Of a DNA stretch of 64,000 bases, positions 10,136 to 19,464 are shown piece by piece. Below the pieces are notes generated by a model, which was not told the origin of the DNA, did not search any database, and was given only the letters and a program-made list of their open reading frames with translations. Made by a program: the position numbers and the translations under genes. How positions within the stretch are numbered: the stretch's first letter is position 1; every line of letters starts with the position of its first letter. The DNA is from a bacterium (lineage in GTDB: Bacteria; Actinomycetota; Acidimicrobiia; Spongiisociales; UBA5794): the NCBI GenBank assembly GCA_024228555.1, contig JAAETI010000394.1, positions 1 through 64,000 of the forward strand, read 5' to 3'.

Positions 10136-10705
10136 ATGCTGACAATGCGCTGGCTTGCCCAAAGATACGTGAAGCTTCGAGGATGGGAATTCGTTGGCTC
10201 AGCCCCGCCGTTCGCCAGATTCGTCGCGGTGGGTGCGCCGCACACATCCAACTGGGATTTTGTCTTCTTCCTGGCCGTTGTCTCTCGCCTCGGGATTCCG
10301 GGACGGGCAGTAGGCAAGATTGCGCTGGTCCGATGGCCGTTCGGAACTCTGATGCGTCGGCTCGGCATCATCCCGCTCGATCGAGACTCGGGTCAGGGTC
10401 TTGTTGGACAGATGGTTGACGAGTTTGCCGCCACCGACGAGATGGCCCTTGTCGTGGCTCCCGAGGGAACCCGCAGGAGAGCCAACTATTGGCGCTCTGG
10501 CTTCTACCACATCGCAATCGCTGCCAATGTGCCCATTGTGCTCACCTTCATCGACTTCAAGACCAAGCAAACCGGTATTGGCCCCACCATCCAGCCGACC
10601 GGCGATATCAGCAGGGACATGGAGAAGATACGCGAGTTCTACTCCGAAATCACGGGACGTCACCCCGAGAATCAGGGCCCGATCTTGCTCCGCGAAGAGC
10701 TGTAG
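10136..10705 (+). CDS. PlsC-like lysophospholipid/glycerol-phosphate acyltransferase
   Basis: 189 residues from ATG 10136. GTG/TTG starts at 10103-10109, just behind GAGGT, are an alternative. The acyltransferase block I motif appears as APHTSNWD (HxxxxD). GIIPLDRDSG and the block III motif APEGTRRR follow in order, as in the short soluble or peripheral PlsC-like family. It is expected to move an acyl group onto a lipid or glycolipid acceptor at the membrane face. At ~190 residues it is shorter than classical PlsC and nearer to the short acyltransferase family common in actinobacteria. It is divergent from the oxidoreductase gene. Confidence 0.85.
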   Translation: MLTMRWLAQRYVKLRGWEFVGSAPPFARFVAVGAPHTSNWDFVFFLAVVSRLGIPGRAVGKIALVRWPFGTLMRRLGIIPLDRDSGQGLVGQMVDEFAATDEMALVVAPEGTRRRANYWRSGFYHIAIAANVPIVLTFIDFKTKQTGIGPTIQPTGDISRDMEKIREFYSEITGRHPENQGPILLREEL

Positions 10706-10790
10706 ACGGAAGCAGGGGCCTTCCCGGGACCATTTGCCCATTCTCCGGAGGCCTCAAACCCGATTGCGTTTCCGGTAGAAGGAGGTTCCT

Positions 10791-11036
10791 ATGGATGCTG
10801 AGGGATTCATCCTCGATGCAACCCCGGCTGACGGCGACTTCCTGGAGAGACTCGGTCATCCTGTCTTGGTGTGTCATGGCCCTGAGATGAGCCATCTGTA
10901 TCCGATCCTGAAAGATGGATGCGAGATGGTGAACACAGCACACGGAGTCCTGTTCCGGCTCGGTCTCGAGCGACCGCAGCTCGTAGCTGGGTTTCAGGGT
11001 CAGTCTTGGTCGAGCGCAGTGTCCACGGCTCTCTGA
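10791..11036 (+). CDS. Small protein of unknown function
   Basis: 81 codons. The start is well supported by AGAAGGAGGT ending 5 bases before ATG 10791. There is no signal peptide or membrane helix. The segment ERLGHPVLVCHGP, then CEMVNTAHGVLFRLGLERPQ, contains two cysteines and two histidines, but I recognise no fold. The last 12 codons overlap, tail to tail, the end of the convergent formiminotransferase gene (11000-11036). I cannot assign a function. Confidence 0.7.
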   Translation: MDAEGFILDATPADGDFLERLGHPVLVCHGPEMSHLYPILKDGCEMVNTAHGVLFRLGLERPQLVAGFQGQSWSSAVSTAL

Positions 11037-12655
11037 ACGTCGGCGGCCAGTTGCTGAGCTGCCTCAAGGGCAGCATCGTGTCGTTTCATCAAGTCGCCAC
11101 CGGCAGCGGGTTCGAGCTGAGGCAAGTTGATTCGCACGTTGAGTGACGCTCCTTGAGCCGCCGCCAGCGCACATATGCCAGCCACGCCCGCGTCGGACAC
11201 AGAATTCGGATTGCCGTCTGCCGCCGCCGTGTGCGCCAGCTTTAGTGCGCTGACCGCGTTCTCCATTACCTCGAGCGGGACGATGGCCGCTGCAAGGTTG
11301 GCTTTGATCATTGCCTCGGTGCGGGTGGCGAGGTCGTCTTCGGTCTTCTTGGGCATTCTGATGGCCGCCATCACCGCGTTGAAGGCGGCGGTGTCACGGT
11401 CTATGGCCGCAGTGAACCAGTCCTTGAGTTGCTGCGCCTCTTCTCCGAGCGCCACCATTTGCTCTTGGCGGTCCTCCCACCCCTTCTTGTCGTGGCTCAG
11501 CGCCGCCACCATCGCGGTCAAGGATCCCGAGAGCGCTCCGCAAAGCGCAGATACACTGCCGCCGCCCGGTGCGGGCGAATCGCTCGACACTTCGTCAAGG
11601 AAGCCATCGACACTCAGGTTGATGAGGTCTACATCACCGGAGCCGTATCGGTACTCCACTACTTTCTCTGCTGGATCAAACGGAGCCAGCTCGCTCAGGC
11701 CGAGTGAGAGAACTGCGGCATGAATGCGCTCCCTCTCGGTAACACCTGTTGTCTTGCCTTGCCGCCGTAGATAGTGGTCACCAGCCGCAAGTAGGGCCGC
11801 CAAGGGGATGAGGCCAACGATCTCGCTTCCGGTCACTCGCATCCCGCGCAGCGCTGCTTCCTCCCGGCAAGCATCGAAGACCGCATGCATCGAGGTCACA
11901 TGGAAGTCAGTCAGATTGATCGACACCTGGGATCGGCCGTACTCCTCGAGGTACCAGCCAACTGCCTTGCACTCCTGGAAGCGGCCAGGCGTGAAGACGG
12001 TCTTACCCGAGTCGTTCTTGACCAACTTGCCGTTTTCGTCGCGCTGTGGCGTGCCCAGCTCTCTGACGGCCTGGGCGACTTGGTGGGCGAGTCGCCGGTC
12101 TTTGGTATTCAGATTGACGTTGTAGGCGATGAGGAACTCACGAGCGCCGATTGCGGTCGCACCGCTCCTTGGATTGGATCGTGGACCGAAATCGGGAGGG
12201 TCGGTGCGATCGGCAAGACCTTCATATTCGCCGCGCCGAGCGTCGGCAAGCGAGCGGCGGCCGTCGGTGGCAGCGTGCTCGTAGAGGTACACCGGGACGC
12301 CGAGTTCGTTGCCGACGCGGGTTGCCAGATCCCTGGCTAGTTCAGCACATTCCTCCATGGTCACACCGGTAACGGGCACAAATGGGCAGACGTCAGTTGC
12401 TCCCATGCGGGGGTGAGCTCCGGTGTGTGATTCCATATCGATGAGCTCGCCGGCCTTGACGATGGCGTGGAAGGCTGCATCGGAAGCGGCTTCGGGGCTC
12501 CCAACGAAGGTGACAACCGTACGATTGGTGTCAGCGCCCGCATCGACGTCGAGCAACTCGACACCTGCCACTGCTGAGATCTCGGCAGTGATCGCATCGA
12601 TAACGGCCCGGTCACGACCTTCGCTGAAATTCGGGACACATTCGACGAGCCTCAA
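11000..12655 (-). CDS. Bifunctional glutamate formiminotransferase / formimino-THF cyclodeaminase
   Basis: 551 residues. The best start is TTG at 12655, 5 bases after AAGGAGG, giving MRLVECVPNFSEG, the usual N-terminus. The frame runs back to an ATG at 12703. Residues ~1-300 are the formiminotransferase (VPNFSEGRD, SHTGAHPRMGATDVCPFVPV). Residues ~355-551 are the cyclodeaminase (APGGGSVSALCGALSGSL). Together they convert formiminoglutamate and THF to glutamate, ammonia and methenyl-THF in histidine breakdown. The length matches animal FTCD (~541). No other hut genes are nearby. Confidence 0.9.
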   Translation of the reverse strand: MRLVECVPNFSEGRDRAVIDAITAEISAVAGVELLDVDAGADTNRTVVTFVGSPEAASDAAFHAIVKAGELIDMESHTGAHPRMGATDVCPFVPVTGVTMEECAELARDLATRVGNELGVPVYLYEHAATDGRRSLADARRGEYEGLADRTDPPDFGPRSNPRSGATAIGAREFLIAYNVNLNTKDRRLAHQVAQAVRELGTPQRDENGKLVKNDSGKTVFTPGRFQECKAVGWYLEEYGRSQVSINLTDFHVTSMHAVFDACREEAALRGMRVTGSEIVGLIPLAALLAAGDHYLRRQGKTTGVTERERIHAAVLSLGLSELAPFDPAEKVVEYRYGSGDVDLINLSVDGFLDEVSSDSPAPGGGSVSALCGALSGSLTAMVAALSHDKKGWEDRQEQMVALGEEAQQLKDWFTAAIDRDTAAFNAVMAAIRMPKKTEDDLATRTEAMIKANLAAAIVPLEVMENAVSALKLAHTAAADGNPNSVSDAGVAGICALAAAQGASLNVRINLPQLEPAAGGDLMKRHDAALEAAQQLAADVQRAVDTALDQD

Positions 12656-12748
12656 AGGATCCTCCTTAGCCTTTTCGGGCAAGCCTACTGAGCCGGTGGC
12701 CATCGCTGTTTACCTCAACCTGTTGATCTTTCTGCCGACACCACCTAC

Positions 12749-15700
12749 ATGGCCGTATTGGACTACAGCCCAAGTGTGCCCGAAAGGGAATCGAGCGATG
12801 GTTGGGAGCTGAGCCTGGCGAACGCGATCGTCCAGGCTCAGAACGATTACTTCGACCACGTTGATCCACGCCGCCTGTTCTCGCGAGTTCTAGACACAGT
12901 TATCGAACTCACCGGTGCGGTCGGTGGATATGTTGGCGCCGTCATTGTTGAGGCGGATGGCTCTCTTGGTATCCAGCCGTACGCCGTTGCGGGGATGCCA
13001 TGGGACGAGGGCGAGGCCGAGTTGGTGGATCGTGCGCTGGCAAGTCGGTCGACTGCGTACGACGATGACGATGGTGGGGCTGTGTGTCAGCCGCTGATCT
13101 CCGAGGGTGAAGCGCACGGTGTGCTTGTCATCGCGGGGGCCAAGCCGGAACAGTTGCCAAGCCTCCAACCCCTCACCGACACGGTAGGACGTCTCTTGGG
13201 GAGGATTCGCGCGGATTCAGAACACGAAGAGATAACTGTTCCCGACGCGATGATGAGCGCAGTTGTTGCCGAAGCGCCAATTGTCATCTTCTCGATCGAC
13301 AAGAGAGGGTCCTTCACGTTCTCCGCAGGGCGTGACTTGGCACTGATGGGTGTCGGTGATCGCGGGTTAACCGGGATGACCGTGCGTGACCTCGAAGGCA
13401 TCGAAGGCTGGCACGAGGTCTATGAAGCCGCTCGCGGCGGGCAGAGTCAGTCTGAAGCTGTATTTGCCTTTGGTCGCCGCTGGCAGCTGCAGCTCAGCCC
13501 TCGACTCGACAAGGACGGACACATCTCGCAGATTGTTGGCGTCGCCACCGATGTGACGGACCGTGAACAGCTCGAGCGGGCGCTCGACAGGAGCCGCTCC
13601 CGTCTCCAGGTAATCCTGGACGCCACCTCTGATCTGATCATCACTCTTGACGGCAACGGCGTCTTTCGTTTTGCGAGTCCGTCGGTCACCGTGTTGCTCG
13701 GTTGGTCGATTGAGGAGGTTGTCGGGCGAGAAGCCATCGAGTTTATGCACCCGGAAGATGTCGAACTGGTCGTTGGAGTGGCGACGGCAACCCCCCCTGG
13801 TGAGGTTACGGTCCCGGTGCAGCATCGCATAAGACACAAGGACGGAAGCTGGCGCTATTTCGAGTCCGTTGGTGCCAACCGCTACAAGGACCCGCGGGTG
13901 CGCGGCTTTGTGATCACCGCCCGTCCGATCGACCAACGACGCAAGTCCGAGGAGGCCCTCCGATCAAGCGAGGAACGCTTCCGGCTCCTTGCCGAGAATT
14001 CGACCGACATCATTTCGCGGCGCGGCCCCTACGGTTCGATCAGTTACGTTTCGCCATCTGTTCAGACTGTTCTTGGGTATGAGCCTGGAGCGATGGTCGA
14101 TGTAGATACAGCCGATCTGGTGCACCCCGACGACGTCGAGGCATACCGTCGGTTTGTGATGCCTCAGGGTGACAAACCGTCCAAGGCCACCTATCGGATG
14201 CGGCACGTTGATGGCCACTACGTGTGGCTCGAAGGTAGCTCGCGTTTGGTCCGCGATCCCGACAGCGGGCTCCCGCTCGAGTACCAGGTGGTGTCGCGCG
14301 ATGTGACCGAGCGTCACCAGGCAGCCGAGGAGTTGCGTGCCGCCAAGGACGCTGCCGAGGTGGCCAACGTGGCCAAGTCTCAGTTCCTCGCCAACATGAG
14401 TCACGAGATTCGCACGCCGATGAACGCCATCTTGGGGATGACCGATCTAGCCCTGTTGACAGAACTGACCGTCGAACAGCGTGACTACCTCACGACCGTT
14501 GGTCAGGCGTCCAATGCACTTCTTGATCTGATCAACGACATCCTTGATCTCGCCAAGATCGAGGCAGGTCGGCTGTCGCTCGAGACTATTCCATTCAGCT
14601 TGCGCGACACGGTCGCCGATACCGTGGCCACGATGTCAGTACGCACTCGGGATCAGGGCATCACGCTTGAGGCCGATATCGATCCCGACCTACCGCACGG
14701 CTTTGCCGGCGATCCGGGCCGCGTTCGACAGATTCTGTTCAACCTCATCGGTAATGCGGTGAAGTTCACACACGTCGGAGGGGTGACCGTTCGTATCACG
14801 TCGGTGTCTGCTGACGCCGCCAAACACATCATTCGATTCGAAGTCACCGATACCGGCATCGGGGTCCCCGAGGAGCGATTGGACGCGATCTTCGAAGCGT
14901 TCTCGCAGGCCGACTCGAGCACGTCGCGAAAATATGGCGGTACCGGTCTTGGTCTTGCTATCACGGCGGAGCTCGTCGGGATGATGGGCGGCAAGCTGAC
15001 CGCAACCAGCACCGTCGGCGAAGGCAGCACATTTGCCTTCGACATCCCGCTCGAGGCGGTGGATTCGAACGCCATCGGACCAGTGCGCCACGGCAACACG
15101 GGGGACGCTCAGGTTCTTGTCATTGCGGATGTCGAGACTCGCGGCCTGCAGGTGGCGACAACGCTCAATCGGTCCGGGATGGTCACCACTGTCGTTGATA
15201 GCGTTGCTGATGCTTCGCAGAGGATCGAGGCAGGGGAGCTTTCGTTCGACGCTGTTGTCCTGGCGACCACCGACCGTTCCGTCGTGTCTGCAGAAGATCT
15301 TGGTACCGCAGGCATCGTCGAGCGGATTCCGACAATTGCTGTCACCCCGAGTGGGCAACGGGGTACCGCAAGCCGCTATCGCCAGCTCGGTTTTAAGGCG
15401 TACCTGGCCGAGCCATTGGGTCCAGGGAGTCTCGTCGAGGCGCTGCTGTTGGTGACAGCCGACGGCATCGGCGACACCGAGATGATTACCCGGCACTGGC
15501 TGCGGGAACGGCGCAAAGAGCTGCGCGTCCTGCTGGCCGAAGATTCGGCGATCAACCAGAAGCTTGCCGTTCGCCTCCTGGCACGACGCGGTCACGAAGT
15601 CACTGTCGTTGAGGACGGTACCAAGGCAGTCGCCGCCTTCCGCGACGGTACGTTCGACATCATCCTGATGGATATACAGATGCCCGAGCTGGATGGGTTC

Positions 15701-16288
15701 GGTGCGACAGCGGAAATCCGCGCCATGGAAGCCGAATTGGGTGGCCGGATTCCGATTATTGCGCTGACCGCCCATGCGATGGCTGGGGACGAAGAGCGCT
15801 GCATCGATGGGGGAATGGACGCCTACGTCTCGAAGCCATTCCGTCCCGAGGAGTTGTTCGTGACGGTCGAACAGTTGGCTGGCGGCAACGAGCCCCCTGA
15901 TCTGGCTGGTCCTGAAGCCGAAGAGGAGAGCAACGTGGTTGTGTTCGACAAGGCACAGGCGATGGCACAGTTCGGTGAAGATGCCGACTTTTTGGCCGAG
16001 ATTGTCAACATCTTTTTCGAGGAGTCGGCAAGCTTGATCGATGACGGCAACGCAGCGGTGACCACGACTGACACCGCGTCGCTTGGCAAAGTGGCGCATC
16101 GTTTGAAGGGCGCTTGCGGGCAGATGATGGCCGAAGAGTCGCAGCAGGCGGCCTATGCGGTCGAAATGGCCGCCAAGGCGGGCGAGCGCGAGGAAGCAGA
16201 AGAGCTTTGGAGCGAACTAGTCGCAGCCCTGGTTCGACTACACCCGATACTGCAGGAGCTACTCCCGTCTTCCGAGGCCGCCGGATAG
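12749..16288 (+). CDS. Cytosolic hybrid histidine kinase (GAF-PAS3-HisKA-HATPase-REC-like-REC-HPt)
   Basis: 1179 residues with no membrane helix. The order is GAF-like (~30-155), three PAS domains (~165-280, 285-400, 410-525), HisKA with His552 in SHEIRTPMNAILGM, HATPase (~655-765; DTGIGVPEERL, KYGGTGLGLAI), a degenerate receiver (~785-905), a full receiver with Asp975 in IILMDIQMPELDG, and an HPt domain with His1117 in AHRLKGACGQM. It is a four-step phosphorelay in one chain, sensing something inside the cell. A partner regulator is not adjacent. The ATG at 12749 has no clear ribosome site. Confidence 0.93.
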   Translation: MAVLDYSPSVPERESSDGWELSLANAIVQAQNDYFDHVDPRRLFSRVLDTVIELTGAVGGYVGAVIVEADGSLGIQPYAVAGMPWDEGEAELVDRALASRSTAYDDDDGGAVCQPLISEGEAHGVLVIAGAKPEQLPSLQPLTDTVGRLLGRIRADSEHEEITVPDAMMSAVVAEAPIVIFSIDKRGSFTFSAGRDLALMGVGDRGLTGMTVRDLEGIEGWHEVYEAARGGQSQSEAVFAFGRRWQLQLSPRLDKDGHISQIVGVATDVTDREQLERALDRSRSRLQVILDATSDLIITLDGNGVFRFASPSVTVLLGWSIEEVVGREAIEFMHPEDVELVVGVATATPPGEVTVPVQHRIRHKDGSWRYFESVGANRYKDPRVRGFVITARPIDQRRKSEEALRSSEERFRLLAENSTDIISRRGPYGSISYVSPSVQTVLGYEPGAMVDVDTADLVHPDDVEAYRRFVMPQGDKPSKATYRMRHVDGHYVWLEGSSRLVRDPDSGLPLEYQVVSRDVTERHQAAEELRAAKDAAEVANVAKSQFLANMSHEIRTPMNAILGMTDLALLTELTVEQRDYLTTVGQASNALLDLINDILDLAKIEAGRLSLETIPFSLRDTVADTVATMSVRTRDQGITLEADIDPDLPHGFAGDPGRVRQILFNLIGNAVKFTHVGGVTVRITSVSADAAKHIIRFEVTDTGIGVPEERLDAIFEAFSQADSSTSRKYGGTGLGLAITAELVGMMGGKLTATSTVGEGSTFAFDIPLEAVDSNAIGPVRHGNTGDAQVLVIADVETRGLQVATTLNRSGMVTTVVDSVADASQRIEAGELSFDAVVLATTDRSVVSAEDLGTAGIVERIPTIAVTPSGQRGTASRYRQLGFKAYLAEPLGPGSLVEALLLVTADGIGDTEMITRHWLRERRKELRVLLAEDSAINQKLAVRLLARRGHEVTVVEDGTKAVAAFRDGTFDIILMDIQMPELDGFGATAEIRAMEAELGGRIPIIALTAHAMAGDEERCIDGGMDAYVSKPFRPEELFVTVEQLAGGNEPPDLAGPEAEEESNVVVFDKAQAMAQFGEDADFLAEIVNIFFEESASLIDDGNAAVTTTDTASLGKVAHRLKGACGQMMAEESQQAAYAVEMAAKAGEREEAEELWSELVAALVRLHPILQELLPSSEAAG

Positions 16289-16338
16289 CTGACGCTCCTT
16301 GCGTCGGGCTTCCTCGAATTGAGGTCGTCTAGTGGCGA

Positions 16339-17661
16339 TTGTCGGCGGTCCCCCTTGCCACCTATGATCCCCGCACCTTGCTGACTAGATCCCGTTCGAT
16401 GTTGCTCGCCGCGATCGCCTTTTTGGCGATCGTGTCTATGCCGCTGGCTGCTCTTGCGGAAAACGAGACGATAAAGGGCACGCTTGAGAAGATCGACGCG
16501 GACGCTCGTGAACCGGTCGAGGGCGTGACCATCACGGTTGAGCAAGGTGGTGACCTCATTGGCAGCGCCGTCTCAGACCAGAACGGCGCCTGGGAGATTC
16601 CAGTGCCGGGTGCAGGGGAGTACGTCGTGCGGCTCGAGGTAGAGACGCTTCCAGATGGCGTGGCCCTCACTGACCCCGAACGCTTCGAGCTTCCCGACGT
16701 GAGCGTTCGCGAGAACCAGAACAAGACGGCCCGATTCAATCTGGGGCCAGGCTTGTCGTCGGGAGTCAGCGCCTGGAACCGTATCGGGTCACTCTTTGTC
16801 ATTGGACTCAAGTTCGGTGCGATCGTCGCGCTCTCTTCTGTCGGTCTCTCGCTGATATTCGGAGTGACCGGTTTGGTCAACTTCGCCCACGGCGACTTGG
16901 TCACACTGGGTGCCGTCGTCGCCTTCTTCTTCAATTCCCCTGATCTTGGCGGGGGCTGGCACATCCTCATCGCAGCGATACCTGCTGTGTTGCTCGTCGC
17001 TGGTTTTGGCGGACTCCAGGAGATCGGGCTGTGGCGCCCCTTGCGGAAGAGGAACACCGGTCTGGTTTCGCTGATCGTGGTTTCGATCGGTCTTTCGTTC
17101 GTAATCAGGTACGGAATCCTCGTTGCGTTCAGTGGATTGCCCCGGCCCTATCTCAACTATGCCATCCAATCCGACATGCAAATTCTCGGGATCACGACCG
17201 TTCCCAAGAACCTGGCCATCATCGGCTTCACGCTGGTAGTTCTCGCTTTGATTGGGCTATTCCTCACCCGCACCAAACTTGGTACGGCCATGCGAGCTGT
17301 GTCTGACAACGCCGACCTTGCGGAGTCATCGGGGATCGACGTATCACGGGTAATCCTCGTCACATGGGTAGTCGGGGCGGGGCTCGCCGGTCTCGGCGGC
17401 GTCATGTTCGGCATCTCTGAGCAGGTGCAGTGGGACATGGGCGCCAAGCTGTTGCTTCTGATATTCGCCGCCGTGATCCTGGGAGGTCTGGGAACAGCTT
17501 TCGGTGCCATGCTGGGAGGCTTCATCGTCGGGGTGGCAATCGAGATGAGCACGCTGGTCATCCCGGTTGAATTCAAGACGGCCGTCGCCCTCGCCATCCT
17601 TGTGGTGATGCTGTTGGTCCGACCACAGGGTCTGCTGGGTACTAAAGAAAGAATTGGCTGA
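16339..17661 (+). CDS. livH: LivH-type ABC permease with an extra secreted N-terminal domain
   Basis: 440 residues from TTG 16339; TTG 16378 or ATG 16399 are possible starts. After a basic segment, a signal-like helix (MLLAAIAFLAIVSMPLAALA) leads into ~95 residues patterned like a CarboxypepD_reg/transthyretin-like beta sandwich (GVTITVEQGGDLIGSAVSD, NGAWEIPVPGAGEYVVRLE). A permease of normal LivH type follows from ~residue 150 (SVGLSLIFGVTGLVNFAHGD; RAVSDNADLAESSGID). LivH is one of two permeases of branched-chain amino-acid-type importers. It heads livH-M-G-F, and its stop overlaps the livM start by one base. Confidence 0.9.
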   Translation: MSAVPLATYDPRTLLTRSRSMLLAAIAFLAIVSMPLAALAENETIKGTLEKIDADAREPVEGVTITVEQGGDLIGSAVSDQNGAWEIPVPGAGEYVVRLEVETLPDGVALTDPERFELPDVSVRENQNKTARFNLGPGLSSGVSAWNRIGSLFVIGLKFGAIVALSSVGLSLIFGVTGLVNFAHGDLVTLGAVVAFFFNSPDLGGGWHILIAAIPAVLLVAGFGGLQEIGLWRPLRKRNTGLVSLIVVSIGLSFVIRYGILVAFSGLPRPYLNYAIQSDMQILGITTVPKNLAIIGFTLVVLALIGLFLTRTKLGTAMRAVSDNADLAESSGIDVSRVILVTWVVGAGLAGLGGVMFGISEQVQWDMGAKLLLLIFAAVILGGLGTAFGAMLGGFIVGVAIEMSTLVIPVEFKTAVALAILVVMLLVRPQGLLGTKERIG

Positions 17662-18647
17662 TGGACTGGGTGAAGATCCTTATCGATGCGGGAAGGGCAG
17701 CAGTGGGTGTTCCTGCCGCGGCGTATGCGCTTTCCGCGATCGGGCTCAACCTCCAGTTTGGCTACACCGGTCTGCTCAACTTCGGACACGTTGCCTCGAT
17801 GATGGTCGGAGCCTACGGAATGGCGATAACGGTCGACCGGGGCGGTTCCATGTGGCTTGGTGTCATCGTCGGCATCCTGCTTGCCCTCATCCTCGGGCTG
17901 ATCCTGGGAATTCCCACACTCAGGCTGCGGGCCGACTATCTGGCCATCGTCACCATTGCCGCGGGTGAGATCTTGCGGATCCTGGTCAGGTCGTCATGGG
18001 CTGAACCAGTGACGAACGGGATCCTGGGGATCCAGGCTTTCGCCGATGAGTTCTTTGATCTCAATCCCATACCAGTTGGGTTGTATGGGATTGGAAGATT
18101 TCGCTTCGATGAGCGGACCGTTTGGGTGATGATTCTTGGCTGGGGCTTGGTGGCTGTTGTCACGCTCTTCATGTGGAAGCTAACCCGTAGCCCGTGGGGA
18201 AGGACGATTCGGGCCATCCGCGAAGACGAAGATGCGGCCCTCAGCCTTGGCAAGAACGTGTTTGGCTACAAGCTGCAGAGCTTGATGGTCGGTGGTGCGA
18301 TCGGCGCTTTGGCCGGCATGTTCCTGGCCATCGATCAGCAGAATGTGACCCCCGATACCTATATCCCCCTGCTCACTTTCTATGCGTTCACGGTCGTCAT
18401 CATCGGTGGACCAGGCTCGTTGCTTGGGCCAATCACCGGTTCGATGATCTTCTGGTTCCTCTTCGAGTTCCTTGATGGGGTTATGACCGGTGCTGTTCTC
18501 AACGACTGGTTCTTTGGCTGGTTCGAGGCGACTGACATCGGTCCCATTCGCTTTGCCCTATTTGGCGTTGGGCTGATGTGGCTGATGATCTATCGACCCC
18601 AGGGGCTCTTTGGGAGCCATGAGGAGATGCTGATCGATGCCCAGTAG
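17661..18647 (+). CDS. livM: LivM-type ABC permease
   Basis: 328 residues. ATG 17661 shares a base with the livH stop. It has about 8-10 membrane segments and the LivM landmarks LQFGYTGLLNFGHVASMMVGAYG near the N-terminus, the coupling-helix region RAIREDEDAALSLGKNVFGYKL, and VVIIGGPGSLLGPITGSM near the end. It pairs with LivH to form the membrane channel of a branched-chain amino-acid, amide or urea-type importer. The solute cannot be told from the permease. Its end overlaps livG by 11 bases. Confidence 0.93.
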   Translation: MDWVKILIDAGRAAVGVPAAAYALSAIGLNLQFGYTGLLNFGHVASMMVGAYGMAITVDRGGSMWLGVIVGILLALILGLILGIPTLRLRADYLAIVTIAAGEILRILVRSSWAEPVTNGILGIQAFADEFFDLNPIPVGLYGIGRFRFDERTVWVMILGWGLVAVVTLFMWKLTRSPWGRTIRAIREDEDAALSLGKNVFGYKLQSLMVGGAIGALAGMFLAIDQQNVTPDTYIPLLTFYAFTVVIIGGPGSLLGPITGSMIFWFLFEFLDGVMTGAVLNDWFFGWFEATDIGPIRFALFGVGLMWLMIYRPQGLFGSHEEMLIDAQ

Positions 18648-19464
18648 CGAAGCCCCTCTGGACGATCTGGCCCGTACCCCTGGTGTTCCCAAGCCGGACC
18701 CGATCTTGATAGTCGACAATGTGCAGCGGACCTTTGGCGGCCTGCAGGCGGTCAACGTTCAGTCACTGCAAATCCAGCGGGGCACAATCACGTCGCTCAT
18801 CGGCCCCAACGGCGCCGGCAAGACGACTCTGTTCAATCTGCTCACCGGCTTTGACCGCCCGCAGCACGGTGACTGGCATCTCAACGGCGGTGCCCTCGTC
18901 GGCATACCTTCCTTTCGAGTTGCCCGTCGTGGCATGGTGCGCACCTTCCAGCTCACCAAGTCGCTGGCCCGGCTGACGGTGCTCGAGAACATGCTTGTCG
19001 CCGCCAAGGATCAGGTTGGCGAGAGCTTCTGGGGTGGTTTGTTTGGCCGCTGGCGCCATATCGAGGCTGCCAATGAGGCGAAAGCCATGGCTTCGCTGGA
19101 ACGGTTCGGGTTGGATCATATGGCGAGCCATTACGCCGGGAGCCTCTCAGGCGGGCAACGCAAGCTGCTCGAGATGGCGCGTGCCCTCATGGTCGAACCT
19201 GAGGTCATCATGCTCGATGAGCCCATGGCCGGGGTGAACCCTGCGCTGACCCAAACTCTGCTCGGCCACATTTCGGCGCTGCGGGACGACGGCAAGACAG
19301 TCGTATTCATCGAGCACGACATGGATGTCGTTCAGGAGATCAGTGATTGGGTGGTCGTGCTGAGCCAGGGGACGGTCATCGCCGAAGGCCCGCCCGCTCA
19401 CATTGCGTCCAATCATGACGTCATCGATGCGTATCTCGGGTTGCATCATGGGGAGAAGCCATGA
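18637..19464 (+). CDS. livG: LivG-type ABC ATPase
   Basis: 275 residues from ATG 18637. Walker A GPNGAGKTT is at about 56-64, the signature SGGQRKLLEMARAL at ~171, and Walker B VIMLDEPMAGVNP at ~190. The LivG-specific features TFQLTKSLARLTVLENM and the H-loop FIEHDMDVV are present. A ~25-residue N-terminal lead before the first strand is slightly longer than usual. It is one of two non-identical cytoplasmic ATPases of the importer. Its stop overlaps the livF start as ATGA, so translation is coupled. Confidence 0.94.
   Translation: MPSSEAPLDDLARTPGVPKPDPILIVDNVQRTFGGLQAVNVQSLQIQRGTITSLIGPNGAGKTTLFNLLTGFDRPQHGDWHLNGGALVGIPSFRVARRGMVRTFQLTKSLARLTVLENMLVAAKDQVGESFWGGLFGRWRHIEAANEAKAMASLERFGLDHMASHYAGSLSGGQRKLLEMARALMVEPEVIMLDEPMAGVNPALTQTLLGHISALRDDGKTVVFIEHDMDVVQEISDWVVVLSQGTVIAEGPPAHIASNHDVIDAYLGLHHGEKP

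Noticed and set aside
9019-10371. 450-codon form of the Gfo/Idh/MocA protein
   Set aside because: The first ~118 residues are non-conserved. ATG 10017 with GGGAGG gives the family length.
14690-16099. 469-codon ORF antisense to the hybrid kinase
   Set aside because: The plus strand encodes clear HATPase, receiver and HPt motifs throughout. Long antisense frames are expected at this GC content.
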